A stretch of DNA of 64,000 nucleotides from Kineococcus xinjiangensis (GTDB lineage Bacteria; Actinomycetota; Actinomycetes; Actinomycetales; Kineococcaceae): the NCBI RefSeq assembly GCF_002934625.1, contig NZ_PTJD01000004.1, positions 248,001 to 312,000 of the forward strand. The letters run 5' to 3'. Numbering within the stretch: position 1 is the first letter of the stretch; each line of letters starts with the position of its first letter. Shown here in pieces: positions 25,796 through 33,840 of the stretch. The notes under the pieces were generated by a model. It had not been told where the DNA came from. It ran no database searches and saw only the letters and a program-made list of their open reading frames with translations. Position numbers and translations under genes: made by a program.

Positions 25796-26144
25796 TCCGC
25801 ACGGCGCGGGCCAGCAGCAGCGCCGCTCCCGCGCCGGCGCAGTCGGCGACCACGTCGGCGGCGTCGCCGGAGCGGCGGGGCAGCAGGACGTGCTGCACGA
25901 CCTCGCTGCCGACGGCGTACACCACGCACCCGGCGAGCACCGCCCGCAGCCGCCCGAACAGCCACGCCGCTGTCCCGGCGAGCAGGGCGAAGACGGCGAC
26001 GTGGACCACCTTGTCCAGGTGCGGCACGTCCCAGCCCGAACCGGAACGGGGCGCGAAGAGGACCACGGCGCTGACGGTGACGGCGAACGCGAACGCCACC
26101 GCCGGCACGGCCCGCCACCGGCGCCGGGACGCGCTCGCCCTCAC
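25773..26144 (-). CDS. VanZ-family membrane protein
   Basis: A 123-residue protein with three to four helices and the VanZ-like signature DKVVHVAVFALLAGTAA and SEVVQHVLLPRRSGDAADV, a His-Asp pattern shared by the family. Despite the name, there are no vancomycin-resistance genes around it and most such proteins have unknown roles at the membrane. Its GTG start (26144) overlaps the DUF3037 stop by four bases, making a three-gene unit with DUF3037 and the HipA-like gene. Confidence 0.85.
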   Translation of the reverse strand: MRASASRRRWRAVPAVAFAFAVTVSAVVLFAPRSGSGWDVPHLDKVVHVAVFALLAGTAAWLFGRLRAVLAGCVVYAVGSEVVQHVLLPRRSGDAADVVADCAGAGAALLLARAVRRRRARRG

Positions 26145-26536
26145 GAGCCCACCAGCGCCCCGAACAGCCGCTCCAGCTCCGCCGCCGGGTCCCGGGTCAG
26201 GCCGCAGTGCACGCCCGACGTCTGCAGGACGGTGCTGCGCGGCGCCGTCAGCCAGCGGAAGCGCTGCCCCGGCGCCTCCCGGGCGGGAGCCCCCGCCCCG
26301 TCCGCGCCCGCGCACACCCGCTCCAGCGCCTCGACGTGGCGGCGGACCGCCTCGACGTCCGCGTCCGGCGCCAGCATCCGCAGCCGGGCCTCGTCCAGCC
26401 CCGTGCGGGCGCCGAGGAACTCCGCCGAGCGGCACCACAGCAGCACCCCGGCGTTGAGGAACTCCGCTCGCTCCACCCGCGGCACGACCCGCAGCACCGC
26501 GTACTCGTACAGCACCGCCCCCGAGCGCTCAGCCAC
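26141..26536 (-). CDS. DUF3037 domain protein
   Basis: A 131-residue protein beginning VAERSGAVLYEYAVLRVVPR followed by EFLNAGVLLWCRSAEFLGAR, the hallmark of DUF3037. No enzymatic motif is evident. DUF3037 genes commonly sit next to HipA-like kinases, as here, with an 8-nt overlap. This suggests a functional pair, though the role of DUF3037 is unknown. The GTG at 26536 is inferred from the conserved start region. Confidence 0.87.
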   Translation of the reverse strand: MAERSGAVLYEYAVLRVVPRVERAEFLNAGVLLWCRSAEFLGARTGLDEARLRMLAPDADVEAVRRHVEALERVCAGADGAGAPAREAPGQRFRWLTAPRSTVLQTSGVHCGLTRDPAAELERLFGALVGS

Positions 26537-27329
26537 GACCGTCCCCCTGCCGGGCGGCCTGCCGCTGCACGTCCGCGAGGTCCGCCACCCACGGCCGCCC
26601 CTGCGCCAGCCGCGCGGCGAACCACCCGGCGTAGGCGTCGCGCAGTGCCTGCGGCGAGTCGTACCCCGGCTCGTCCTCCAGCCACACCTGCGGGACCTCC
26701 GCCAGCACCGCACGCACCACCTCCTCCGGCAGCCGGGCGGCCAGCTCCGCGTCGGCCTCCTCCACCGGGGCCGCCGCCCGCAGCAGCAGGTGGTCCGCGG
26801 CGTGCCGCAGCGGCCGCTGCACGCCCGCCGCGGCGCGCGGCCAGTCGTGGTGGAAGTACAGCGACGCCCCGTGGTCGATGAGCCAGGCCCGCCCGCCCCA
26901 CCACAGCGCGTTCGGGTTGCGCCAGGACCGGTCGACGTTGAGGACCAGCGCGTCGAGCCACAGCACCCGCACCGCCCAGTCCGCGTCCACCGGGTCCACC
27001 GCCGGGTCCAGCGACAGCGCCCCGGGCAGGAAGTCCATGCCCAGGTTGGTCCCCGGCGAGCGCAGCAGGAGGTCCTGCACCTCCTCGTCGGGCTCGCTGC
27101 GGCCGATGACGGGGTCGACCTCGACGGTCACCAGCTCCGGCACCTCGAGGTCCAGGGCGGCGGCAATCCCGGCGGCCACGACCTCCGCCACGAGCACCCG
27201 CCGCCCCTGCCCCGCGCCGTGGAACTTCACGACGTAGGTGCCGTCGTCGTCGGCCTCGCAGAGCCCCGGGAGGCTGCCCCCCTCGCGCAGCGGGGCCACG
27301 TAGCGCACAGCCAGGACGTCGCGGAGCAC
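26529..27329 (-). CDS. HipA-like Ser/Thr kinase-fold protein
   Basis: A 266-residue protein starting VLRDVLAVRYVAPLREGGSL, as in the actinobacterial HipA-like family. TYVVKFHGAGQG supplies the ATP-binding Lys, LNVDRSWRNPN the catalytic Asp/Asn, and WLIDHGASL a DFG-like metal site. It is shorter than HipA of E. coli and has no adjacent HipB antitoxin; its partner here is DUF3037. I use GTG 27329 because the family begins there; GTG 27350 is another in-frame option. The target protein is unknown. Confidence 0.82.
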   Translation of the reverse strand: MLRDVLAVRYVAPLREGGSLPGLCEADDDGTYVVKFHGAGQGRRVLVAEVVAAGIAAALDLEVPELVTVEVDPVIGRSEPDEEVQDLLLRSPGTNLGMDFLPGALSLDPAVDPVDADWAVRVLWLDALVLNVDRSWRNPNALWWGGRAWLIDHGASLYFHHDWPRAAAGVQRPLRHAADHLLLRAAAPVEEADAELAARLPEEVVRAVLAEVPQVWLEDEPGYDSPQALRDAYAGWFAARLAQGRPWVADLADVQRQAARQGDGRG

Positions 27330-27387
27330 CCCCGCAGTCTGCCGCAGCACCCTGGCGGTCCCCGGGGCACCTCCCTAGGCTGCGCGC

Positions 27388-28323
27388 ATGAGCATCGAGC
27401 CCGAGCAGTCCGGCGGCGCGGCACCGGTGGCCGCTCCGCGCCCCGTCGTCGACGGCCTGCCCGGTCCGGTGAGGACCGTGTGCGTCACCGGCGCCAGCGG
27501 CCGGGTCGGGGGCGCCGTCGTCGCCGACCTCCTGGCCAACGGCTACCGCGTCCGCGCCACCGACGAGCGCGACCCCGGCAGGGACCTGGGGGCGCCCTTC
27601 CTGCGCGCCGACCTCACCGACTTCGGCCAGGCCGTGGAACTGCTCGACGGCGTGGACGCCGTCGTGCACCTGGCCAACATCCCTGCCCCCGGCCTGCTGC
27701 CCGACTCGGTGACCTTCGCCGACAACACGACCATGAACTACAACGTGTTCACCGCCTCCGCGCGCGCCGGCCTGGAACGCGTCGTGTGGGCCTCCAGCGA
27801 GACGACGCTGGGCCTGCCCTTCGAGAACCCGCCGGACTACGTGCCCGTGGACGAGGACCACTACCCCCGCCCGGAGTCGGCGTACGCGCTGTCGAAGGTG
27901 GCCAGCGAGATCGTCGCCGAGCAGGTCTCCCGCTGGAGCGGCATCCCCTTCGTCGCGCTGCGCTTCTCCAACGTCCTGACCCCCGAGGACTACCAGCACT
28001 TCCCCGAGGTGTGGCGCCGCCCGACGCTGCGGCGGTGGAACCTGTGGGGCTACGTCGACTCCCGCGACGCCGCCGCGGCGTGCCGGCTGGGGCTGGAGGC
28101 GCCGCTGGACGGGGCGCAGTCGTTCATCATCGCCGCCGCCGACACGGTCCTGGACCGCCCCTCCCTCGACGCCCTGCGCGAGGAGTTCCCCGGCGTGGAG
28201 GTCATCGAGGACGTCCCCGGCCACCAGACGCTGCTGTCCATCGACCGCGCCCGCGAACTGCTCGGCTACGAGCCGAAGCACTCCTGGCGCGACCACGTGG
28301 AACCGGCGCTGCGGCGCTCCTGA
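27388..28323 (+). CDS. NAD-dependent epimerase/dehydratase-family protein
   Basis: A 311-residue extended short-chain dehydrogenase. The Rossmann motif TGASGRVGG lies near residue 34-42, Ser-type WASSETTLG in the middle, and YALSK near residue 166 gives the catalytic Tyr-Lys pair. The substrate is probably a sugar or nucleotide sugar but cannot be fixed. It diverges from the HipA-like gene and is 47 nt upstream of the response regulator, so it may share that transcript. Confidence 0.88.
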   Translation: MSIEPEQSGGAAPVAAPRPVVDGLPGPVRTVCVTGASGRVGGAVVADLLANGYRVRATDERDPGRDLGAPFLRADLTDFGQAVELLDGVDAVVHLANIPAPGLLPDSVTFADNTTMNYNVFTASARAGLERVVWASSETTLGLPFENPPDYVPVDEDHYPRPESAYALSKVASEIVAEQVSRWSGIPFVALRFSNVLTPEDYQHFPEVWRRPTLRRWNLWGYVDSRDAAAACRLGLEAPLDGAQSFIIAAADTVLDRPSLDALREEFPGVEVIEDVPGHQTLLSIDRARELLGYEPKHSWRDHVEPALRRS

Positions 28324-28370
28324 GACGCCCGGATCCGGTGCCCCGCGGGGAGGAGGAGCAGACTGGGCGC

Positions 28371-29090
28371 GTGCAGCGCCCACCGTCCACCCCCGAAGCC
28401 CGGCTCCTCGTGGTCGACGACGAGCCCAGCATCCGCGAGCTCCTCGCGACCAGCCTGCGCTTCGCGGGCTTCGAGGTCGAGGCCGCCAAGGACGGCGCCG
28501 AGGCGCTGCACCTGGCCGGCCGGCAGCGGCCCGACCTCGTGGTCCTCGACGTCATGCTGCCCGACATGGACGGCTTCACGGTGACCCGCAAGCTGCGGCA
28601 GCGAGGCGCGGACGTGCCGGTGCTGTTCCTCACCGCCCGCGACGACACCGCGGACAAGGTGGCCGGGCTCACCGCGGGCGGCGACGACTACGTGACCAAG
28701 CCGTTCAGCCTGGAGGAGGTCGTGGCCCGCATCCGCGCGGTGCTGCGGCGCACCGGCGGCCCGGGCGCGGCGTCGGCCGGCCGCCTGGTGTTCCACGACC
28801 TCGAGCTCGACGACGCCTCCCACGAGGTGCGGCGCGCGGGACGGGCCGTGGAGCTGTCCCCCACCGAGTTCAAGCTGCTGCGCTACCTCATGGAGAACCC
28901 GAACCGGGTCCTGTCGAAGGCGCAGATCCTCGACCACGTCTGGGAGTACGACTTCAACGGCGACGCGCAGATCGTGGAGTCCTACATCTCCTACCTGCGG
29001 CGGAAGCTGGACACCGAGGGCCTCGCCCCGCTCATCCACACCCGGCGCGGGGTGGGGTACGTGCTGCGCCTGCCCCCCGATGCCGGCTGA
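28371..29090 (+). CDS. OmpR/PhoB-type response regulator, MprA-like
   Basis: A 239-residue response regulator. The receiver has DDEPSIRE near the N-terminus, phospho-acceptor D60 in VVLDVMLPDMDGF, Thr in FLTARDD and Lys in TKPFS. The C-terminal winged helix includes ELSPTEFKLLRYLMENPNRV and RRGVGYVLRL. With the downstream kinase and HtrA protease it parallels the mycobacterial mprA-mprB-pepD order, an envelope-stress system. GTG 28371 has a purine-rich GGAGGAGG about 12 nt upstream; a nearer start is not evident. Confidence 0.9.
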   Translation: MQRPPSTPEARLLVVDDEPSIRELLATSLRFAGFEVEAAKDGAEALHLAGRQRPDLVVLDVMLPDMDGFTVTRKLRQRGADVPVLFLTARDDTADKVAGLTAGGDDYVTKPFSLEEVVARIRAVLRRTGGPGAASAGRLVFHDLELDDASHEVRRAGRAVELSPTEFKLLRYLMENPNRVLSKAQILDHVWEYDFNGDAQIVESYISYLRRKLDTEGLAPLIHTRRGVGYVLRLPPDAG

Positions 29091-29128
29091 GCGGTACCGG
29101 CCGGGCACTGCCGGATGAGGAGGGCCCG

Positions 29129-30628
29129 GTGAGCGGGGTCCCGCTGCGCGCGCTGCCCGCCGAGCTGCGGCAGAGGCTGGCCGCGACGCCGCTGCGCGTG
29201 CGCCTGCCCGCGCTCGTCGCGGCGCTGCTGCTGGCCGCCATGACCGCCACGGGCGTCGCGTCCCTGCACCTGCTGCGCAGCGCGCTGGAGGCGCGCGTGG
29301 ACGAGCGGCTGGTGCAGTCGGGGCCGTCCATCGTGCGCTCCGTCGTCCTGCCCGGCGCGGCGGGCGACGACCAGCTCCTGCCCAGCGACTTCTACGTGCA
29401 GTTCAGCACCCTCGACGGGCAGGTCGTGGGGGCCTACCAGCCGCAGCAGCCGGGCGGTCCGGTCCGCCCGGACCTGCCGCCCGTGACGGCCGACCTCGTG
29501 GAGCGCGCCGGCGAGCGGCCCTTCACCGTCGGCTCCGCCGGGGACGACGGGCGGTGGCGGGTCACGGCCCACCTGACCACCACCGGCCACGCGGTCGCCG
29601 TCGCCCTCCCGCTGGCCGAGGTCGAGCGCACCGTCGACGCCTTCCGCACCATCCAGCTGCTCGTCGGCGCCGCGGTCCTCGTGGCGGGCACCGCACTCGG
29701 GGCCGTGGCCATCCACCGCGCCTTCCGGCCGCTGGTGCAGATCGAGGGCACCGCCTCCGCCATCGCCGCCGGAGACCTCTCCCAGCGGGTCCCCGGGGCC
29801 GCGCCCGCGACGGAGGTCGGGCGGCTGTCCGGGGCCCTCAACGAGATGCTCGGCCACGTCGAGCGGGCGTTCCGCGCCCGGCAGCGCTCGGAGGAGCAGA
29901 TGCGGCGTTTCGTCGCCGACGCCAGCCACGAGCTGCGCACCCCCCTGGCGGCCATCCGCGGCTTCGCCGAGCTGCACCGGATGGGGGCCCTGCAGCAGCC
30001 CGAGGACGTCGCACGCGCCATGGAGCGGATCGAGGCGGAGTCGACCCGGCTGGGGGGCCTCGTGGAGGACCTGCTGGCCCTGGCCCGGCTGGAGGAGGCG
30101 CAGCGGCGCCGCTCGGCACCGCGCGAGCCGGTGGACCTGGCGGTGCTCGCCTCCGACGCCGTCCACGACGCCCGCGCCCTGGCCCCCGAGCGCGGGGTGC
30201 GGCTCGTGGGCCTGCCCGAGGGGGCGCCCGTGCGGCCGACGGTGGTGGCGGGCGACGACGCGGCCCTGCGCCAGGTCCTCACCAACCTGGTGGCCAACGC
30301 CCTGCACCACACCCCCGAGGGCACGCCGGTGGAGGTCGCCGTCGGCCCGGTGCAGGGGCCCAGCGGGCCCGAGGCCGTCGTGGAGGTCCGCGACCACGGC
30401 CCGGGCGTGCCGGAGGAGGACGCCGCCAGGGTCTTCGAGCGCTTCTACCGGGTCGACGCCTCCCGCCGGCGCGGCACCGGCGGCGGCTCGGGACTGGGGC
30501 TGGCGATCGCTGCGACGATCGTGGAGGGCCACGCGGGGACGGTGGCGGTGACGGCGACGCCGGGCGGCGGGGCCACCTTCAGGCTGCGCTTCCGGCTGGC
30601 CCCCCCGGCCGGGACGCCCACCTCCTGA
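29129..30628 (+). CDS. Sensor histidine kinase, MprB-like
   Basis: A 499-residue membrane kinase with helices near residues 27-50 and 172-195 enclosing an extracytoplasmic domain, then HAMP, a dimerisation box DASHELRTPLAAI with H267, and an HATPase domain with TNLVANALHHTP, DHGPGVP and GSGLGLAIA. It would phosphorylate the regulator encoded 38 nt upstream. GTG 29129 is supported by GAGGAGG. The order and its HtrA neighbour suggest sensing of envelope damage. Confidence 0.93.
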   Translation: MSGVPLRALPAELRQRLAATPLRVRLPALVAALLLAAMTATGVASLHLLRSALEARVDERLVQSGPSIVRSVVLPGAAGDDQLLPSDFYVQFSTLDGQVVGAYQPQQPGGPVRPDLPPVTADLVERAGERPFTVGSAGDDGRWRVTAHLTTTGHAVAVALPLAEVERTVDAFRTIQLLVGAAVLVAGTALGAVAIHRAFRPLVQIEGTASAIAAGDLSQRVPGAAPATEVGRLSGALNEMLGHVERAFRARQRSEEQMRRFVADASHELRTPLAAIRGFAELHRMGALQQPEDVARAMERIEAESTRLGGLVEDLLALARLEEAQRRRSAPREPVDLAVLASDAVHDARALAPERGVRLVGLPEGAPVRPTVVAGDDAALRQVLTNLVANALHHTPEGTPVEVAVGPVQGPSGPEAVVEVRDHGPGVPEEDAARVFERFYRVDASRRRGTGGGSGLGLAIAATIVEGHAGTVAVTATPGGGATFRLRFRLAPPAGTPTS

Positions 30629-30809
30629 GCACGGCCCCGGAGACGACGACGGGCCCGTTCGGGGGCACCGGGGGCGTGCAGGAATCGCGGCGCCCGGTGG
30701 GATGCGCCAGATTCACAGGAAACATCCAGCTCCGGCCGGGCTTCGTTCCAGGCGGGGAACCGTTGATGGACGTACCGACGCACGCCGCACCGACCCCGAG
30801 GTGAGCACC

Positions 30810-32264
30810 ATGACCAGCCCCGCCGACCGCGAGCCGCAGCAGCCCTCGACCCCCTGGGGCAACCCCACGCCCACCGGCCCGCACGGCTACGGGCAGCAGG
30901 CGCACGGATCGCGCTACGGCACCCCCGAGGTCGGCTTCACCGGACCGCGCCAGCACGCACCGGCCGACCCGTACGCCCGGGTCCAGGGCGACCCCTACTC
31001 CCCCGGCTACGCCCAGGGCGACCCCTACGCCAACGGCTACAGCGACCAGTACGGCGGGTACGGCGACCCGTACGCGAACCGGACGCAGCCGCTGCAGGCG
31101 TTCGCCCCGCCGCCGGCCCCGCGCCGCGAGCGCCGCCGTCCCGGCTGGCTGGCCCTCACCGCGGGGATGCTGGGCAGCGCGGTCGCCGCGAGCGCCCTCA
31201 CCGGTGCCCTCGTCGCCGGTGGCGACCAGGGCCTCGCCGAGCTCAGCGCCCGTCCTGACTCGGGCGCCGCAGCGCCGGTGGAGCCGGGGACGGGAGTCAC
31301 GGCCCCCGACTGGCGCAAGGTCGTCTCCTCGGTGGCCCAGAGCGTCGTGGCCGTGGCCGTCAGCGCCGAGGGCGGTGCCGGTGAGGGCTCCGGTGTCGTC
31401 TGGGACGACCGCGGGCGCATCATCACCAACCACCACGTCATCTCCGGCGGCGGCAGCGGCGCGCGGATCACCGTCACGCTCGACGACGGCCGCCAGTTCG
31501 CGGCGAGCATCGTCGGCACCGACCCCGGCACCGACCTCGCCATCATCGAGATCGACAACCCGCCCGAGGGGCTCAAGCCGGCCGTCTTCGCCGACTCCGA
31601 CCAGGTCTCGCCGGGTCAGCCGGTGATGGCGCTGGGGAACCCGCTGGGCCTGTCGCAGACCGCGACGACGGGCATCATCAGCGCCGTCGACCGTCCGGTC
31701 ACCACCCGGCAGGAGCCCAGCGACTCCCTCGGGGCGGGCGGGGAGAGCGCAGTCACCAACGCCATCCAGACCGACGCGGCGGTGAACCCGGGCAACAGCG
31801 GCGGTGCGCTGCTGGACTCCAGCGGCCGGGTGATCGGCATCAACTCCTCGATCGCCTCCCTCGGGAGCGCCAGCGGCGGGACGTCGGGCAGCATCGGCCT
31901 GGGCTTCGCCATCCCGTCCAACCAGGCCAAGCTCATCGGTGACCAGCTCGCCGAGAAGGGCACCGCGCAGCACGCGCGCCTCGGTGTCGGGCTGGCCCCG
32001 CGGGACGCGAGCGTGGAGGTGGACGGGGCCCGCCGCTCCGCCGCCCAGGTCGCCCAGGTGGAGCCGGGAACCGCGGCCGCCGAGGGGGGTCTGCGCGACG
32101 GTGACGCGATCATCGCCGTCGACGGTGAGGAGGTCACCGGTGGTGAGGACCTCATCGCCACGATCCGGGAGCGGGCCGTGGGGCAGGTCGTCACGGTGAC
32201 CGTCGTGCGCGACGGCGCGCGCGAGGACCTGGAGGTCACCCTGGGGGCGCGCCCGCAGGAGTGA
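30810..32264 (+). CDS. HtrA/PepD-like membrane serine protease with PDZ domain
   Basis: A 484-residue protein. A 115-residue cytosolic tail rich in Tyr, Gly and Pro (DPYSPGYAQG repeats) precedes one membrane helix near residues 112-135, then the trypsin fold with H209 (TNHHV), D242 (GTDLAI) and S330 (GNSGGAL), and a C-terminal PDZ domain ending VTVVRDGARED. It is a protein quality-control protease anchored outside. ATG 30810 has GAGGTGA upstream. It lies downstream of the two-component genes after 181 nt, so it may have its own promoter. Confidence 0.93.
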   Translation: MTSPADREPQQPSTPWGNPTPTGPHGYGQQAHGSRYGTPEVGFTGPRQHAPADPYARVQGDPYSPGYAQGDPYANGYSDQYGGYGDPYANRTQPLQAFAPPPAPRRERRRPGWLALTAGMLGSAVAASALTGALVAGGDQGLAELSARPDSGAAAPVEPGTGVTAPDWRKVVSSVAQSVVAVAVSAEGGAGEGSGVVWDDRGRIITNHHVISGGGSGARITVTLDDGRQFAASIVGTDPGTDLAIIEIDNPPEGLKPAVFADSDQVSPGQPVMALGNPLGLSQTATTGIISAVDRPVTTRQEPSDSLGAGGESAVTNAIQTDAAVNPGNSGGALLDSSGRVIGINSSIASLGSASGGTSGSIGLGFAIPSNQAKLIGDQLAEKGTAQHARLGVGLAPRDASVEVDGARRSAAQVAQVEPGTAAAEGGLRDGDAIIAVDGEEVTGGEDLIATIRERAVGQVVTVTVVRDGAREDLEVTLGARPQE

Positions 32265-32280
32265 CCTCAGCCCGCGCAGT

Positions 32281-32319
32281 CGCACGGTGCCCCCGGGAAG
32301 CTCCCGGGGGCACCGTGCG
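32281..32319. terminator. Terminator after htrA-like gene
   Basis: A perfect 18-bp stem (CGCACGGTGCCCCCGGGA with its complement) with a 3-nt loop begins 16 nt after the protease stop. It is followed by two further imperfect GTGCGC(T)TCGGGCA repeats up to about 32365, of unknown meaning. Confidence 0.85.
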
Positions 32320-32356
32320 CGTTCGGGCATCATGTGCGCTCGGGCACTGTGTGCGC

Positions 32357-33013
32357 TCAGGGGCCGGTTCCGCCGGCGGGCGGCAGGATCCCCGCGGCCA
32401 CCAGCAGCGGCGACCACCAGCGCGGGGGCAGGTCCCCGAACGGGGTCCAGGCGGCGCCGGCCGCGGGGGCGAGGTCCACCCGGAGCAGTCCGTCGTGGAC
32501 CAGGACGCGGCGGCCCCCCTGCAGCCGCCAGGTCCGGCGGAATCCGAGGACCTCGCCGTGCGCGTCCTCGTGCGGGTCCCCCGGCGCGGCGACGGGCAGG
32601 TCGGCGCCGCTGGGGGTGGGCACGGTCCGCAGCCGCCGTCCCGGGGCGTCGAGCTGCACCAGGTGCCGGCTGCCGTGCGGGTGGGGCAGCCGCGCGGAGA
32701 GGACGACGTCGATCCGCAGGTCCCCGGCGTCCCGGCTGCTCACGACCTTCTCGCCGCGTCGCTTGGGTCGCCGCAGCCCGGCCGCCCGCAGGCGGGTGAG
32801 CAGCTCGCGGGTGCTGACGGCGCGGGCGCCGGCCGCCACGGCGCGGGCGTGCAGGTCGGCGGGGACGTCGTAGTGGTCGCCCTCGAAGGCCCGGCGCGGC
32901 ACGCCGAGGCGCGCCGCGAACGCGTGCAGTTCCGCGTAGGAGTCGTCGCTGGCCAGGTGGGACCACTGCCGGCCGTGGGCGTGCCAGGCGGGCGGGTCGA
33001 TGAGCAGCGTCAT
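32357..33013 (-). CDS. DUF4031 domain protein
   Basis: A 218-residue protein beginning MTLLIDPPAWHAHGRQWSHL and continuing GVPRRAFEGDHYDVP, the signature of DUF4031. The N-terminal part is the conserved region; the rest, which has LRTVPTPSG and GFRRTWRLQGGRR, is less characteristic. No function is established. The ATG at 33013 lies in a sequence without a clear ribosome site but coincides with the family start; a longer frame begins at 33073. Confidence 0.85.
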   Translation of the reverse strand: MTLLIDPPAWHAHGRQWSHLASDDSYAELHAFAARLGVPRRAFEGDHYDVPADLHARAVAAGARAVSTRELLTRLRAAGLRRPKRRGEKVVSSRDAGDLRIDVVLSARLPHPHGSRHLVQLDAPGRRLRTVPTPSGADLPVAAPGDPHEDAHGEVLGFRRTWRLQGGRRVLVHDGLLRVDLAPAAGAAWTPFGDLPPRWWSPLLVAAGILPPAGGTGP

Positions 33014-33174
33014 CGAGGTGTGCACAACCCCGGTGCCGCAGCGGCCTCGGGCCGGTGCTGTGGACGGCGGCACCGCACGGGGGCGCCCTCCCTACGGTCG
33101 CGGGCAGCGAGGGCGACCGTCGTCCTCGCTCGCCGCGGAGGGAACCCGCGGCTTCCCGAGCGGAGGAGCTTGCC

Positions 33175-33465
33175 ATGAGCCGGTTCGAGGTCGACAGCGC
33201 ACGGGTGGGTCAGGCCAGCGCCGCGGTGCAGACGTCGGTGGGGGCGATCACGGCGGAGGTGGACCGGATGATGCGCAACCTGCTGGACCTGCAGTCGAGC
33301 TGGAAGGGGCAGGCCGCCAACGGCTTCCAGGGCGTCGCCGCGGAGTGGCGCGGGACCCAGGAGCGGGTGCGGCAGTCGCTTGAGGAGATCCAGCGGGCGC
33401 TCGCCTCGGCGGGTCAGCAGTACGCCGACGTGGAGGCGGCCAACGCGCGGATGTTCGCCCGCTGA
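33175..33465 (+). CDS. WXG100-family (ESAT-6-like) protein
   Basis: A 96-residue all-helical protein with a central WKG turn (SSWKGQAANGF near residues 42-52) between two amphipathic helices, the WXG100 pattern. Such proteins are substrates of type VII secretion. A C-terminal YxxxD/E-like element is present as YADVEAAN. No EccC, EccB or other secretion genes are in the window, so this is an orphan locus. ATG 33175 follows GGAGGAG. Confidence 0.9.
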   Translation: MSRFEVDSARVGQASAAVQTSVGAITAEVDRMMRNLLDLQSSWKGQAANGFQGVAAEWRGTQERVRQSLEEIQRALASAGQQYADVEAANARMFAR

Positions 33466-33535
33466 CAGCGGGTGCTGGTGCGCACGACCCCGCCGTGCGC
33501 ACCAGCACCCGCGTCAGTGCTGCGCACGTGCGGTG

Positions 33536-33715
33536 TCAGGCAGCGCGCGGGGTGGGTACGTCGAGCGCGCGCCGCGAGACGGACCACTGCATGCTCAGGC
33601 GCCGGCGCCCGTCGGGGCCGACGGTCGGAACCCAGTGAGCGGTGGGCACGGGTCGCGGGGCACGGCGGACCGGCGTTGCGACCTGGACAGCGGGGGAAAC
33701 CTTCGCGTTGTACAT
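33536..33715 (-). CDS. Small conserved-looking protein (59 aa) next to a PHO box
   Basis: A 59-residue basic protein with HWVPTVGPDGRRRLSMQWSV in its second half, a pattern seen in small actinobacterial proteins of unknown function. AGGAG lies seven bases before ATG 33715. An in-frame GTG at 33733 lies inside the PHO box. Two GTTCACC repeats sit directly upstream of the ribosome site, suggesting phosphate control, probably repression. Confidence 0.6.
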   Translation of the reverse strand: MYNAKVSPAVQVATPVRRAPRPVPTAHWVPTVGPDGRRRLSMQWSVSRRALDVPTPRAA

Positions 33716-33727
33716 GATGCATCTCCT

Positions 33728-33749
33728 GTTCACCTTGCGTTCACCTTGA
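33728..33749 (+). promoter_or_regulatory. Second PHO box (two perfect GTTCACC repeats)
   Basis: GTTCACCTTGC at 33728-33738 is followed immediately by GTTCACCTTGA at 33739-33749. Both carry the exact PhoP heptamer with 11-nt spacing. The box sits next to the ribosome site of the minus-strand small gene, too close to its start for normal activation, so repression is more likely. Confidence 0.68.
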
Positions 33750-33840
33750 AGGTACCGGAGGACGGCAGCGCCCGCCAGCGCTGGAGATCACGATGTGCTA
33801 ACCGCTCGCGCCGCCCCTCACGGGTGGCGGGCACCGGGCC

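Noticed and set aside
25773-26144. VanZ-like gene as glycopeptide resistance
   Set aside because: No vanHAX genes nearby; the family is widespread and mostly unrelated to resistance.
30750-30785. ECF sigma-type GGAAC element upstream of the HtrA gene
   Set aside because: A GGAAC is present at 30756-30760, but no matching -10 (CGTT-like) lies at the proper spacing.
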